Below, piece by piece: positions 35,009 to 42,977 of a stretch of 64,000 bases of DNA. The position numbers were made by a program, and so were the translations under genes. The notes beneath the pieces were generated by a model. It made no database searches, was not told the origin of the DNA, and saw nothing but the letters and a program-made list of their open reading frames with translations. This stretch comes from Thalassotalea_H castellviae (GTDB lineage Bacteria; Pseudomonadota; Gammaproteobacteria; Enterobacterales; Alteromonadaceae): positions 242,878-306,877 of the forward strand of contig NZ_JAVRIF010000005.1 in the NCBI RefSeq assembly GCF_031846185.1. The letters run 5' to 3'. The stretch's first letter is position 1, and every line of letters begins with the position of its first letter.

Positions 35009-35046
35009 AGTATTAAGATCGGTAATCACTTGCTCGTTGCTAATGA

Positions 35047-35703
35047 TTATTCCGTTATGGTTGAATCGTGAATATCGAGTTGGCTGATAGCAATTACCGC
35101 TTGCGTACGATTACGAACATTAAGCTTTCTGAAAATAGCCGTTGCGTGTGCTTTGATCGTCGCTTCAGAAACATTTAAATCATAAGCAATTTGTTTATTA
35201 AGCATGCCTTGAGCAAACATCATTAATATTCGATATTGTTGCTGAGTCAAGCTGGCAACTCGCTCGGCAATCTCGGCATGCTCTTCATTACTAGCATTCA
35301 TTTGAAATGATTCGGGCAACCAAATATCCCCCATCAACACTTGCACTATGGCTTGGTAAATTATCTCCACTGACGTTGACTTAGGGATAAAACCCGCTGC
35401 GCCAAACTCAATCGCTTTCGCAATTGTATCCTGATCTTCATGAGCCGAAACAATCACCACAGGTATTTGTGGAAAATGATTTCGAACATGGATTAACGTG
35501 TTAAAACCATGAGCTCCGGGGATATTTAGATCTAATAACAACAAATCACTTTCACTATTCTCTGAAAGCTGTTGTTCTAATTCAGCAATTGTTTGTGCTT
35601 CAACCCATTGTGTTTGCGTCAGTTTTGCTTTTAGCGTATTCAACAACGCTTGCCTGAATAATGGGTGATCATCAGCTATTATAATTTTTTCTGGCTGGAT
35701 CAT
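35047..35703 (-). CDS. crbR: CrbR-like LuxR/NarL-type response regulator
   Basis: 218 residues. The REC domain (1-125) has Asp11/Asp12, phospho-acceptor Asp58 (LLLLDLNIPG) and the lysine in FIPKS. The C-terminal LuxR helix-turn-helix (about 150-210) has QGMLNKQIAYDLNVSEATIKAHATAIFRKLNVRNRTQAV. The protein matches the CrbR/ErdR group that pairs with SSS-domain kinases to activate acs and related genes on acetate, ethanol or short-chain acids. It converges with crbS. A 15-bp near-palindrome about 60 bp upstream of its start may be its own operator. Confidence 0.88.
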   Translation of the reverse strand: MIQPEKIIIADDHPLFRQALLNTLKAKLTQTQWVEAQTIAELEQQLSENSESDLLLLDLNIPGAHGFNTLIHVRNHFPQIPVVIVSAHEDQDTIAKAIEFGAAGFIPKSTSVEIIYQAIVQVLMGDIWLPESFQMNASNEEHAEIAERVASLTQQQYRILMMFAQGMLNKQIAYDLNVSEATIKAHATAIFRKLNVRNRTQAVIAISQLDIHDSTITE

Positions 35704-35761
35704 AGTAAGTTTCCTAAAACTGGGGCAATTTCAGTATACATTGATCATCAATAAAAGCTTC

Positions 35762-35776
35762 TACGACTAAAGTCTA
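35762..35776. promoter_or_regulatory. Candidate CrbR operator upstream of crbR
   Basis: TACGACTAAAGTCTA, with dyad core GACTAAAGTC, lies about 60 bp upstream of the crbR start codon. Close matches are at 15074-15088 and 25412-25425. The position suits autoregulation. The link to CrbR is inference from location and repetition. Confidence 0.45.
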
Positions 35777-35819
35777 ATATTGCTTTTATTGATCTAATCG
35801 ACATTTGCAAACCAAGCGA

Positions 35820-37289
35820 TTATTTTGCTGGAATGTTTTTTAGTACGGCCACAAGTAACTGCCAATATTGCTCAACCGTTTTCACATTGACCTTTTCATC
35901 TGGTGAGTGAGGAAACTTAATGGTTGGCCCAAACGACACCATATCCCATGTTGGGTAAGCGGTTTTAAATAAACCACATTCTAAACCAGCATGAATCACC
36001 ATAATCTCAGGCAATTTACCAAATAATGATTGGTATGTATCTCGTACTGTTTTCATGATCGCTGAACTCGTATCAGGTTTCCATCCAGGATAAGCCCCTG
36101 AAAACTGAATATGGGCGTTAGCTAAGTTGAAGATAGACTCAACCATAGTTTGCGCTTCTAAACGACCATCATCATGTAAACTACGGATCAACGTCATGGC
36201 AATAAATTTTGCCCCTTTACTTCTCATTACTCCTAAGTTTAACGACGTTTCAACAATTCCTTCAATATCATCACTCATACGTAAAACACCATTTGGGCAC
36301 GCGTTTAACGCACGTAAAATTTGTTTTTGAGTGGTGTTATCCCAACATTGATCAAACGTTTCTGGCGATATCAATAACAATTCAATACTGTTTTCAACCG
36401 CTTGGAGGTTTTCTTGAATAACCGTTAAATAATCAGCTAGTTCGCTTTTTAGCGCAGCCACTTGGTGAGTAGGTATAACAAAACTCGCATCAGCTTCACG
36501 AGGAATAGCATTGCGTAAACTACCACCATTAAGTTCAGTCAGTCGAAGATCAAATTTTTCATTTGCATTCAGTAAAAAGCGTATCAATAATTTACAAGCA
36601 TTGGCTCTACCCGTATGAATATCAACGCCAGAATGCCCACCTTTTAACCCTGAAATGGATAAATTAAATGATTGATAATCAGCGGGGACATCATGGTAGT
36701 CAAGATTAAATGTTGCAGTGCCATCAATGCCACCTGCACACCCCATATACACTTCACCTTCTTGCTCTGAGTCCGTGTTAATTAAAATTTCACCTTCAAG
36801 CCAACCAGCTTTTAAGCCAAAAGCGCCTGTCATACCTGCTTCTTCATCTATCGTCACTAATACTTCTAATGGCCCATGTGCAACATCATCACTGGCTAAT
36901 ATCGCTAAAGCTGACGCTAAACCAATCCCGTTATCAGCCCCTAATGTTGTACCATTCGCTTTAACCCAGGATTCTCCTGCATCATCAAACAAGATAGGCT
37001 CAATAGGATCGGTTAAAAAGTTATGATCTTTGTCGGCATTTTTTTGTGGCACCATATCCATATGCGCTTGTAATATCACGCCTTTTCTATCTTCCATTCC
37101 TAGTGTTGCAGGTTTTGAAATCGCTAAATTACCTACCTCATCTTCTTTGACGGTTAGACCTTGTTCTGTTGCCCATGATTGGATCCAAGCAGAGATTTTA
37201 TCTTCATGTTTTGAAGGGTGAGGAATAGCGCAAATGCCAGAAAACATTTGCCAAAGTTTTTGCGGTTGAAGCTGCGATAAAGTACTCAC
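35820..37289 (-). CDS. pepD: PepD, aminoacyl-histidine dipeptidase (M20)
   Basis: 489 residues. M20/PepD motifs: ICAIPHPSKHEDKI near 20, LQAHMDMVPQKNADK near 75 (metal His and Asp), TTLGADNGIGLA near 110 (bridging Asp) and TIDEEAGMTGA near 140 (catalytic and metal Glu). The enzyme hydrolyses Xaa-His dipeptides such as carnosine with two zinc ions. The start is GTG at 37289: AAGGA lies 7 nt upstream and the protein then begins MSTLSQLQPQKLW, like E. coli PepD. The upstream ATG at 37322 has no ribosome binding site. A 26-bp palindrome sits 48 nt upstream. Confidence 0.95.
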   Translation of the reverse strand: MSTLSQLQPQKLWQMFSGICAIPHPSKHEDKISAWIQSWATEQGLTVKEDEVGNLAISKPATLGMEDRKGVILQAHMDMVPQKNADKDHNFLTDPIEPILFDDAGESWVKANGTTLGADNGIGLASALAILASDDVAHGPLEVLVTIDEEAGMTGAFGLKAGWLEGEILINTDSEQEGEVYMGCAGGIDGTATFNLDYHDVPADYQSFNLSISGLKGGHSGVDIHTGRANACKLLIRFLLNANEKFDLRLTELNGGSLRNAIPREADASFVIPTHQVAALKSELADYLTVIQENLQAVENSIELLLISPETFDQCWDNTTQKQILRALNACPNGVLRMSDDIEGIVETSLNLGVMRSKGAKFIAMTLIRSLHDDGRLEAQTMVESIFNLANAHIQFSGAYPGWKPDTSSAIMKTVRDTYQSLFGKLPEIMVIHAGLECGLFKTAYPTWDMVSFGPTIKFPHSPDEKVNVKTVEQYWQLLVAVLKNIPAK

Positions 37290-37337
37290 AATTTTTCCTT
37301 GAAATTGATAGATTATATTCATTGATTTGATGGTTAT

Positions 37338-37363
37338 ATAAACGCTGAATATTCAGCGTTTAT
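37338..37363. promoter_or_regulatory. 26-bp perfect palindrome between slmA and pepD
   Basis: ATAAACGCTGAAT is followed by its exact reverse complement. No T tract follows on the slmA strand, and it lies 48 nt upstream of the pepD start. It may be an operator for pepD or a stem at the slmA 3' end; it does not match the SlmA box GTGAGTACTCAC. Confidence 0.4.
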
Positions 37364-37424
37364 TGAGACTCTTAACCTGGAACGATTGATTAAAACGTTC
37401 AGAGAGGAGGTCGTTTTTATAACG

Positions 37425-38009
37425 TTATTTACTTGCCATTAAAAACTGCCATTGATCATTAAAGTTATCACTGGGTTTTTTATCAAAGCCAGAACGAACA
37501 TACTGACTAATTTTGCCTTCTGCGAAAGCCACTAGAATATTTGCTAACGCCAACTCATTAATCTCAAACCCTTTGCCTTCGCGTAACTTACGTTCTCGTA
37601 AAATTTGTTTAAATTGCGATTCTAATTTTTCAAAAAATTGGTTTACCCGAGTTCTTAAACGTTCGTTTTCACCCATTAACGCATCACCCGATAAAATACG
37701 GCACATGCCAGGATTACGCTCAGCAAAAACCAATAAGACATGTAATATATGATGGCAACGTATTAGCGCCTCTTTATGATCAGATAATATTAAATTAATC
37801 CGAGAAAAGGTTGATTCTTCAATAAATTCAATCAAGCCTTCAAACATTCTCGCTTTCGACGGAAAATGACGGTACAGCGCCGCTTCTGAAACCCCCACTT
37901 CTGCAGCTAATTTAGCCGTGGTGATCCGTTGACCAGGACTAGACTGTAACATTAACGCTAAACATTCTAATATTTGCTGTTTACGGTTTGGTTTTTTATT
38001 AACCGGCAT
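37425..38009 (-). CDS. slmA: SlmA, nucleoid occlusion factor (TetR family)
   Basis: 194 residues, close to E. coli SlmA (198). N-terminal TetR helix-turn-helix (ITTAKLAAEVGVSEAALYRHFPSKARMFEGLIEF, about 29-62) and the SlmA-specific C-terminal domain (NPGMCRILSGDALMGENERLR, about 97-117). DNA-bound SlmA blocks FtsZ polymerisation over the nucleoid. AGGAAAT before the ATG. It follows coaBC by 80 nt, as in the usual coaBC-dut-slmA cluster, but dut is absent from between them. Confidence 0.95.
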   Translation of the reverse strand: MPVNKKPNRKQQILECLALMLQSSPGQRITTAKLAAEVGVSEAALYRHFPSKARMFEGLIEFIEESTFSRINLILSDHKEALIRCHHILHVLLVFAERNPGMCRILSGDALMGENERLRTRVNQFFEKLESQFKQILRERKLREGKGFEINELALANILVAFAEGKISQYVRSGFDKKPSDNFNDQWQFLMASK

Positions 38010-38089
38010 ATTTCCTGTTCTCTATATTTTTTATTAAGAATAATCATGACTTAACAAGCATGAAGGACAATAAGATTGTATAGGGTTCT

Positions 38090-39298
38090 TTAACGCTTTT
38101 CACCCAATTGTTCTGCAATAATGTCGACTAATTGTTCCGCTACATCACTTTTACGCATGAGCGAAATATCTTGTTGAGAAGTCGCACTAAAAACCGTTAA
38201 TGCATTGTTATCGCTGTTAAAGCCTTGTCCAGAAAGAGCGACATTATTCGCGGCTATTAAATCTAAGTTTTTACGTGTTAATTTATCTAATGCATATTGT
38301 TCAACATCTTGTGTTTCAGCAGCAAAGCCAACAGTAAATGGCTTCTCTGATAACGCGGCAACGTCGGCGACAATATCTGGATTTTTTACCAAATTGATTT
38401 GCATGTGATGATTATCTGCCGTTTTTTTGATTTTTTGCTCGGCAATTTCAACCACCCGATAATCGGCTACTGCTGCACAGGCAATAAAAACATCTGCACC
38501 TTTCGCTTTTAACAGTGCTTGTTGATGCATTTGCTCAGCACTCATCACGTTAATTAATTCCACTGAGCTAGGTTCAGGTATATTGACAGGACCAGAAATC
38601 AACGTAACTTTAGCGCCAGCATTGACCGCCGCCTGAGCAATGGCGTAACCCATTTTTCCCGAACTGTGATTAGATATATAACGCACGGGATCGATCGCTT
38701 CGCGAGTAGGACCGGCGGTGATCACCCAATGTTGATTCATTAAAGCCTTTTCTTGATACAACCCACAAACCAGATCTACTAACTCTGGTACATCTAGCAA
38801 TCGGCCAAAGCCTATGTCGCCACAGGCTTGTTCGCCTTGCCCAGGCCCCCAAATATTGATGTGACGGTTTTTTAATTTTTGCATATTTTCTTGGGTGATT
38901 TCTGCATGCCACATTTGTTGATTCATTGCCGGTGCTACCGCAATGGTTGCATTTGTAGCTAAAACTATGGTGCCTAATAAATCATTGGCTAAACCGTGGG
39001 CAATATGTGCAATGGTATTAGCACTTGCGGGAGCAATTAATAACAAATCTGCCCACTTTGCTAATGCAATATGCCCCATTGCGCGTTCAGCTTCCGTATC
39101 TAATAAACTATCAGAAACAGGATTTCCAGAAACCGCCTGAAGAGTTAAAGGTGTAATAAATGCTTTCGCGCTTTCAGTCATCACAACACGAACGTCCGCC
39201 CCTTGCTCAATCAATCGTCGAACAAGCTCTGGCATTTTATAAGCTGCAATACCGCCGGTAATACCTAAGACAATTTTTTTACCCTGAAGAATTTGCAT
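38090..39298 (-). CDS. coaBC: CoaBC (Dfp), phosphopantothenoylcysteine decarboxylase/synthase
   Basis: 402 residues, bifunctional. CoaC part (1-180): KIVLGITGGIAAYK at the start, FMN-binding ASANTIAHIAHGLANDLL, the AMNQQMW motif near 124 and the catalytic cysteine near 158 (QACGDIGFGRL). CoaB part (190-400): TAGPTREAIDPVRYISNHSSGKMGYAIA and KKTADNHHMQINLVKNPDI. It condenses 4'-phosphopantothenate with cysteine (CTP-dependent), then decarboxylates the product, on the way to coenzyme A. Divergent from radC with a 90-nt gap; upstream of slmA on the same strand. Confidence 0.96.
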   Translation of the reverse strand: MQILQGKKIVLGITGGIAAYKMPELVRRLIEQGADVRVVMTESAKAFITPLTLQAVSGNPVSDSLLDTEAERAMGHIALAKWADLLLIAPASANTIAHIAHGLANDLLGTIVLATNATIAVAPAMNQQMWHAEITQENMQKLKNRHINIWGPGQGEQACGDIGFGRLLDVPELVDLVCGLYQEKALMNQHWVITAGPTREAIDPVRYISNHSSGKMGYAIAQAAVNAGAKVTLISGPVNIPEPSSVELINVMSAEQMHQQALLKAKGADVFIACAAVADYRVVEIAEQKIKKTADNHHMQINLVKNPDIVADVAALSEKPFTVGFAAETQDVEQYALDKLTRKNLDLIAANNVALSGQGFNSDNNALTVFSATSQQDISLMRKSDVAEQLVDIIAEQLGEKR

Positions 39299-39388
39299 AA
39301 CCTGCTAGTCTTAATAATCTAAATCTTTATTTTATATACGATACCATTAATCGTCATCGATGAAAATTGACATTGCAAGGATGCACTT

Positions 39389-40060
39389 ATGTTAAAAGAT
39401 TGGCCAAGTTCAGAAAAACCAAGAGAAAAATTATTAAATCAAGGCGCAACAAGTTTATCCGACGCTGAACTATTAGCTATTTTTCTGCGTACTGGTGTAA
39501 AAGGCTGCAATGTAGTTGATTTAGCAAGGCAGTTAATAGCCAGTTTTGGCAGCATAGCTGCAATCTATCAAGCGTCCGCCGAAGAATTTTGCCAAGTGCG
39601 TGGTCTAGGCAAAGCAAAATTTGTCCAATTACAAGCTTGTTTAGAAATGAGTAAACGCTTTCTTGCGGAAGAAATGCGTAACGGACAAGCGTTAACGTCT
39701 TCACAAGCAAGTAAAGACTTTTTAATCAGTCAACTTCGTAATGAAACCCATGAAATTTTTGCCGTTTTATTTCTCAACAACCAACATCAAGTGATCACCT
39801 TTAAGCGCTTATTTTATGGCACAATCAACGCTTCCGCAGTTTACCCTAGAGTTGTGGTTGAAAAAGCACTACAACATCAATCTAGTGCCGTAATTCTTGC
39901 CCATAATCATCCTTCAGGTATTGCAGAAGCCAGCTTTGCAGATAAAAATATTACGGAACAATTAACTCGAGCACTCGCTTTGATTGATATCAGAGTATTA
40001 GATCATATGATAGTAGCAGGCCACCAATGCTATTCTTTTGCTGAACATGGTTTATTATAG
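39389..40060 (+). CDS. radC: RadC family JAMM-domain protein
   Basis: 223 residues. N-terminal helix-hairpin-helix (about 55-75; FCQVRGLGKAKFVQLQA) and C-terminal JAMM/MPN+ metal site with HNHPSG near 171-176 and a following Asp (ASFADKNITEQL). Once called a DNA repair protein, RadC is now regarded as of uncertain role (a predicted metal-dependent hydrolase). Its position next to coaBC is conserved across gammaproteobacteria. AAGG before the ATG at 39389. Confidence 0.93.
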   Translation: MLKDWPSSEKPREKLLNQGATSLSDAELLAIFLRTGVKGCNVVDLARQLIASFGSIAAIYQASAEEFCQVRGLGKAKFVQLQACLEMSKRFLAEEMRNGQALTSSQASKDFLISQLRNETHEIFAVLFLNNQHQVITFKRLFYGTINASAVYPRVVVEKALQHQSSAVILAHNHPSGIAEASFADKNITEQLTRALALIDIRVLDHMIVAGHQCYSFAEHGLL

Positions 40061-40147
40061 TCAATGAAATATTTACTTAAAAATCTTGCAAGTCGTTGAA
40101 TTGACAGTTAGGTTTAAAATATCATGAGAAAGAATAAGGATTGAAAT

Positions 40148-40468
40148 ATGTCAGATGATATCCAAACGACTAACAATCAAGAGGGTGAAGAACGTCGTAA
40201 ATCATTTCGATTAGACATGGAAAAAGAACTAGTAGATATTACTTGGACCAATGATTCTGGACAAGAATTAAACAAGAAAATAGTCTGTGTTGATTTTTCT
40301 AAAGGCGGTCTAAAACTCGACTGTGATCAAAGCATTGCGATCAATACTGAAGTAACTATTACGTTTAAAGCAGCAGCAGAAAATTGTCAAATTTTAAAAG
40401 GTAAAGTAATACGTTGCCTAGAACAAGATAATGGTTGGTTTGAAGTTGCATTAAAATTGAACCAATAG
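40148..40468 (+). CDS. PilZ domain protein
   Basis: 106 residues. The two c-di-GMP-binding motifs of PilZ are visible: RRKSFR (RxxxR-like) near residues 17-22 and DFSKGGLKL (D/NxSxxG) near 54-62. Single-domain PilZ proteins relay c-di-GMP levels to motility or polysaccharide systems. AAGGATTG before the ATG. It lies between radC and the ParA-like gene, 90 nt before the latter, in the same direction; a functional link is possible but unproven. Confidence 0.82.
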   Translation: MSDDIQTTNNQEGEERRKSFRLDMEKELVDITWTNDSGQELNKKIVCVDFSKGGLKLDCDQSIAINTEVTITFKAAAENCQILKGKVIRCLEQDNGWFEVALKLNQ

Positions 40469-40558
40469 TGAATAAAATTCAACATTGATTTTTTAAGCTA
40501 TACTAAAAGATCGGTGCATAAATGAAGCATTAAAGTTGTAGTAGAAGGAATTGGCGAA

Positions 40559-41227
40559 ATGATGATATTAGTTGGTGGTGAAAAAGGTGGCAGTGGTAAA
40601 AGTTGCCTTGCGCAAAATTTAGCGGTTTATTTTGCACGTGATAAAAATGCCATCGTTTTAATGGTTGATTGTGATCCACAACGAACCACTTCTGATTGGA
40701 TACAAGCACGCAATACCGATCCATCTTTACCCGCAATTAACTGTATCCAATTATACGGGAAAATTCGCAATGATTTATTAAGTCTAAATCAGCACTATGA
40801 CTATGTAATTGTTGATTGTGGCGGTCAAGATAATTTAGCATTACGCGCTGCGATGTCGGTAGCTGAGCATGTTATCATTCCTCTTCGCCCAAAACGTCGT
40901 GATTTAAAAACAGTGCCACATATGGAAGATATGTTAAGCACCTGTAAAATGGTTAATCCTAAAATGCTAGCCTCGTTTGTTATTACCCAATGTCCAGCAT
41001 TGCCAACACAAGCAAACCGTATTTTAGAAGCTAAAGATGTTTGTCGTTCATACGGCATTAATGTGTTAGACGCTGTAACCTATAACCGAAATATTTATGA
41101 TGACAGTGAAGAACAAGGTTCTTCAGTGATTGAAATAGACCCTGATGGTAAAGCGGCCACTGAAATGAAAGCAATAGCCGAGGAATTACTCGCCATGAAA
41201 CCGGACAACTCACATGAGTTTATCTGA
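40559..41227 (+). CDS. ParA-family ATPase (chromosomal orphan)
   Basis: 222 residues. Deviant Walker A GGEKGGSGKS (6-15), including the signature lysine Lys9, Walker A' VDCDPQ near 39 and Walker B VIVDCGG near 83: the small (type Ib-like) ParA/MinD architecture without an N-terminal DNA-binding domain. The last 14 nt overlap the next gene, which codes for a ribbon-helix-helix protein, so the pair looks like a plasmid-style ParA-RHH partition cassette. No replication gene, iterons or parS-like array were seen nearby. It is therefore an orphan chromosomal pair, perhaps positioning a cellular cargo rather than a plasmid. Confidence 0.88.
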   Translation: MMILVGGEKGGSGKSCLAQNLAVYFARDKNAIVLMVDCDPQRTTSDWIQARNTDPSLPAINCIQLYGKIRNDLLSLNQHYDYVIVDCGGQDNLALRAAMSVAEHVIIPLRPKRRDLKTVPHMEDMLSTCKMVNPKMLASFVITQCPALPTQANRILEAKDVCRSYGINVLDAVTYNRNIYDDSEEQGSSVIEIDPDGKAATEMKAIAEELLAMKPDNSHEFI

Positions 41228-41609
41228 TCTAAAAAAATCCAAGGACGGCAAGCCGCGGAAAAAGGCATTTACCGTAGATGAGTTCATTGCTGACGCAGAG
41301 AATTATGCGAAAGGCACACCTGAACTTGTCAGTGAAGATAAAAATCAAACGGTAAATTTGCAACAAGCATTAGCAGCAGCCAAACAATTTGAAGTAAAAA
41401 AACAAGCAGAAAGACGGAAAAATAAAGCCGGTAAGCCATTTAGGCATGCAACTTTTACTTTGAGTGAAGAAGCAATCGAACAACTGCAAGAATTGGCAAA
41501 AGACAGCCAATTAGCGAAGTCGCATATCATCCGAATTCTAATAGATGAACTTTGCAATAAAGATCAACAAAAGAAACTCAATAAGCTTTTAGATTCGAAT
41601 GTAAGCTAA
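41214..41609 (+). CDS. Ribbon-helix-helix partner of the ParA-like ATPase
   Basis: 131 residues. A lysine-rich N-terminus (LKKSKDGKPRKKAFTVDEF), a central acidic/helical linker and a C-terminal ribbon-helix-helix (FRHATFTLSEEAIEQLQELAKDSQLAKSHIIRILIDEL, split here as about residues 77-115). RHH partners of ParA serve as centromere-binding proteins; a short basic N-terminal segment typically stimulates the ATPase. Its start overlaps the ParA stop by 14 nt, implying coupled translation. A terminator follows 32 nt downstream. The partition role is inference. Confidence 0.75.
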   Translation: MSLSDLKKSKDGKPRKKAFTVDEFIADAENYAKGTPELVSEDKNQTVNLQQALAAAKQFEVKKQAERRKNKAGKPFRHATFTLSEEAIEQLQELAKDSQLAKSHIIRILIDELCNKDQQKKLNKLLDSNVS

Positions 41610-41640
41610 AATTGTTTATTATCCCAACCAAAGCTTGTAG

Positions 41641-41667
41641 AAAACAGCGTGAAATCGCTGTTTTTTT
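41641..41667 (+). terminator. Intrinsic terminator of the ParA-RHH unit
   Basis: AAAACAGCG pairs with CGCTGTTTT over a 6-nt loop and runs into seven T. It isolates the PilZ/ParA/RHH genes from the ribosomal-protein operon downstream. Confidence 0.85.
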
Positions 41668-41749
41668 ATACCGAAAAGTGAAAATTAATCATTTAACTGA
41701 TTAATTTATAAGGAATTAGCAAAGATCTTTGCTTGGATCGCGATAAAAA

Positions 41750-41858
41750 CTAGATTTCGTTTTTCACTTTCTCTATAATATGCCACCTTTTTCAGGATCC
41801 CGGGGCGACGGTCTTGGGGAAAAATAGCTCGAGCTGAAATTAATTTTGGAGTACTCAT
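41750..41858 (+). promoter_or_regulatory. Promoter and leader of rpmB-rpmG
   Basis: TATAAT at 41774-41779 is a consensus -10; the -35 is weak. The ~75-nt leader contains a GC-rich patch (CCCGGGGCGACGG) unlike its surroundings and ends with TTTTGGAG as the ribosome binding site. Promoter call from the -10 only. Confidence 0.5.
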
Positions 41859-42095
41859 ATGTCTAAAGTTTGCCAAGTAACAGGCAAAAAGCCAATGGTT
41901 GGAAACAACCGTTCGCACGCAAGAAACGCGACTCGTCGTCGTTTTTTACCAAACCTTCAAACTCACCGTTTTTGGGTTGAAAGTGAAAATACATTCGTTA
42001 AGTTACGTTTAACTCCGAAAGGAATGCGTATTATCGATAAAAAAGGTATTGATGCAGTATTATCTGATATCCGTGCCCGTGGCGAAAAAGTTTAA
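41859..42095 (+). CDS. rpmB: 50S ribosomal protein L28
   Basis: 78 residues, the exact family length. It begins MSKVCQVTGKKPMVGNNRSHA and contains RRRFLPNLQTHRFW and KLRLTPKGMRIIDKKG, invariant L28 blocks. A component of the large ribosomal subunit. Strong ribosome binding site GGAG. First gene of rpmB-rpmG, with only 9 nt to rpmG. Confidence 0.98.
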   Translation: MSKVCQVTGKKPMVGNNRSHARNATRRRFLPNLQTHRFWVESENTFVKLRLTPKGMRIIDKKGIDAVLSDIRARGEKV

Positions 42096-42104
42096 GGAAT
42101 CATC

Positions 42105-42260
42105 ATGCGTGATAAAATTCGTTTAGTTTCAAGTGCTGGTACTGGTCATTTTTATACTACAGATAAAAATAAAAAGACTATGCCTGAGAAAATGGAAATC
42201 AAAAAGTTTGATCCAAAAGCTCGCAAGCACGTAATGTACAAAGAAGCGAAAATTAAGTAA
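42105..42260 (+). CDS. rpmG: 50S ribosomal protein L33
   Basis: 51 residues beginning MRDKIRLVSSAGTGHFYTTD and ending KHVMYKEAKIK. L33 of the type without the cysteine zinc motif (C-minus form), as usual in gammaproteobacteria. AAGGAATCATC before the ATG. Co-transcribed with rpmB and closed by an intrinsic terminator. Confidence 0.97.
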   Translation: MRDKIRLVSSAGTGHFYTTDKNKKTMPEKMEIKKFDPKARKHVMYKEAKIK

Positions 42261-42277
42261 TTTTTGTTTTCAGAATT

Positions 42278-42306
42278 AAAAACCCAGCTTATTGCTGGGT
42301 TTTTTT
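42278..42306 (+). terminator. Terminator of rpmB-rpmG
   Basis: AAACCCAGC and GCTGGGTTT form a 9-bp stem over a 5-nt loop, followed by a T run. Confidence 0.9.
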
Positions 42307-42413
42307 ATGGCTAAAAATAATTACGTATTCACCACATAGTGTTGTTATCCTAACAAATGACTCGTATTATTTTAACTCAACATAAGTTTTCATTAATTCA
42401 TGAAAGACATTCG

Positions 42414-42884
42414 ATGACAAAGCCTATAAATATCCGTAAAGCATTAAACTCCGATCACGACTTTATTCTTTCTTTATCGCCTGATTTAGCCAATGTCGCT
42501 AAGTTATCTTGGCATAGCGACAACACTGTGCTGCAAATGCAAGATAAATACGCACTTGAAATGCTCAACAATGCACCTGAGCCAAACATAACACTCATTG
42601 CTGAGCAGGATGGCACGCCATTAGGCTTTATTCTCGCCAGCAGCCATAAAGACGATATTTCAGAAGAAATGTGCGGCACCGTTAATTTGTTAGCGGTATC
42701 TTCAAGCGCTCAAAAAATGGGGGTTGGAAAATTATTAATAAACTCAGTAGAGCAATGGGCAAAAAATCAGAGCTATCGTTTATTACACTTAGAGGTATTC
42801 GCAAATAACAGCAATGCACAACGCTTTTACGAAAATTTAGGTTTTGAACCTGAAATGCTCAATATGATTAAACCCCTAAAATAG
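42414..42884 (+). CDS. GNAT family N-acetyltransferase
   Basis: 156 residues. GNAT fold with acetyl-CoA-binding motif A NLLAVSSSAQKMGVGKLLINSVEQWA (a Q/R-x-x-G-x-G/A pattern: QKMGVG) and motif B LEVFANNSNAQRFYENLGFEP near the C-terminus. Transfers an acetyl group to an amine; the substrate is unknown. The ATG at 42414 (MTKPINIRKAL) gives the usual GNAT N-terminus; the in-frame start at 42357 would add 19 residues unlike the family. Alone between two terminators. Confidence 0.85.
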   Translation: MTKPINIRKALNSDHDFILSLSPDLANVAKLSWHSDNTVLQMQDKYALEMLNNAPEPNITLIAEQDGTPLGFILASSHKDDISEEMCGTVNLLAVSSSAQKMGVGKLLINSVEQWAKNQSYRLLHLEVFANNSNAQRFYENLGFEPEMLNMIKPLK

Positions 42885-42930
42885 AAACGAATACGTTTTT
42901 ATTTTCACTTTCTTTTGTCACTAAAAGCAA

Positions 42931-42960
42931 AAAGGCTGTTAACTTGCGTTAACAGCCTTT
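42931..42960. terminator. Bidirectional terminator
   Basis: AAAGGCTGTTAAC and GTTAACAGCCTTT form a perfect 13-bp stem with a TTGC loop, A-rich on one side and T-rich on the other, between converging genes. Confidence 0.9.
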
Positions 42961-42977
42961 CTTAAATCATTTTTTGA

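Noticed and set aside
37278..37289. SlmA-box-like AGTACTCAC at the pepD start, and a similar AGTACTCAT before rpmB
   Set aside because: Each matches only 9 of 12 positions of GTGAGTACTCAC and is explained by coding sequence or the ribosome binding site; expected by chance.
40469..40558. Possible parS or iteron array next to the ParA-RHH genes
   Set aside because: Only one weak short inverted repeat (TGC...GCA) is present; no repeated element in either flank.
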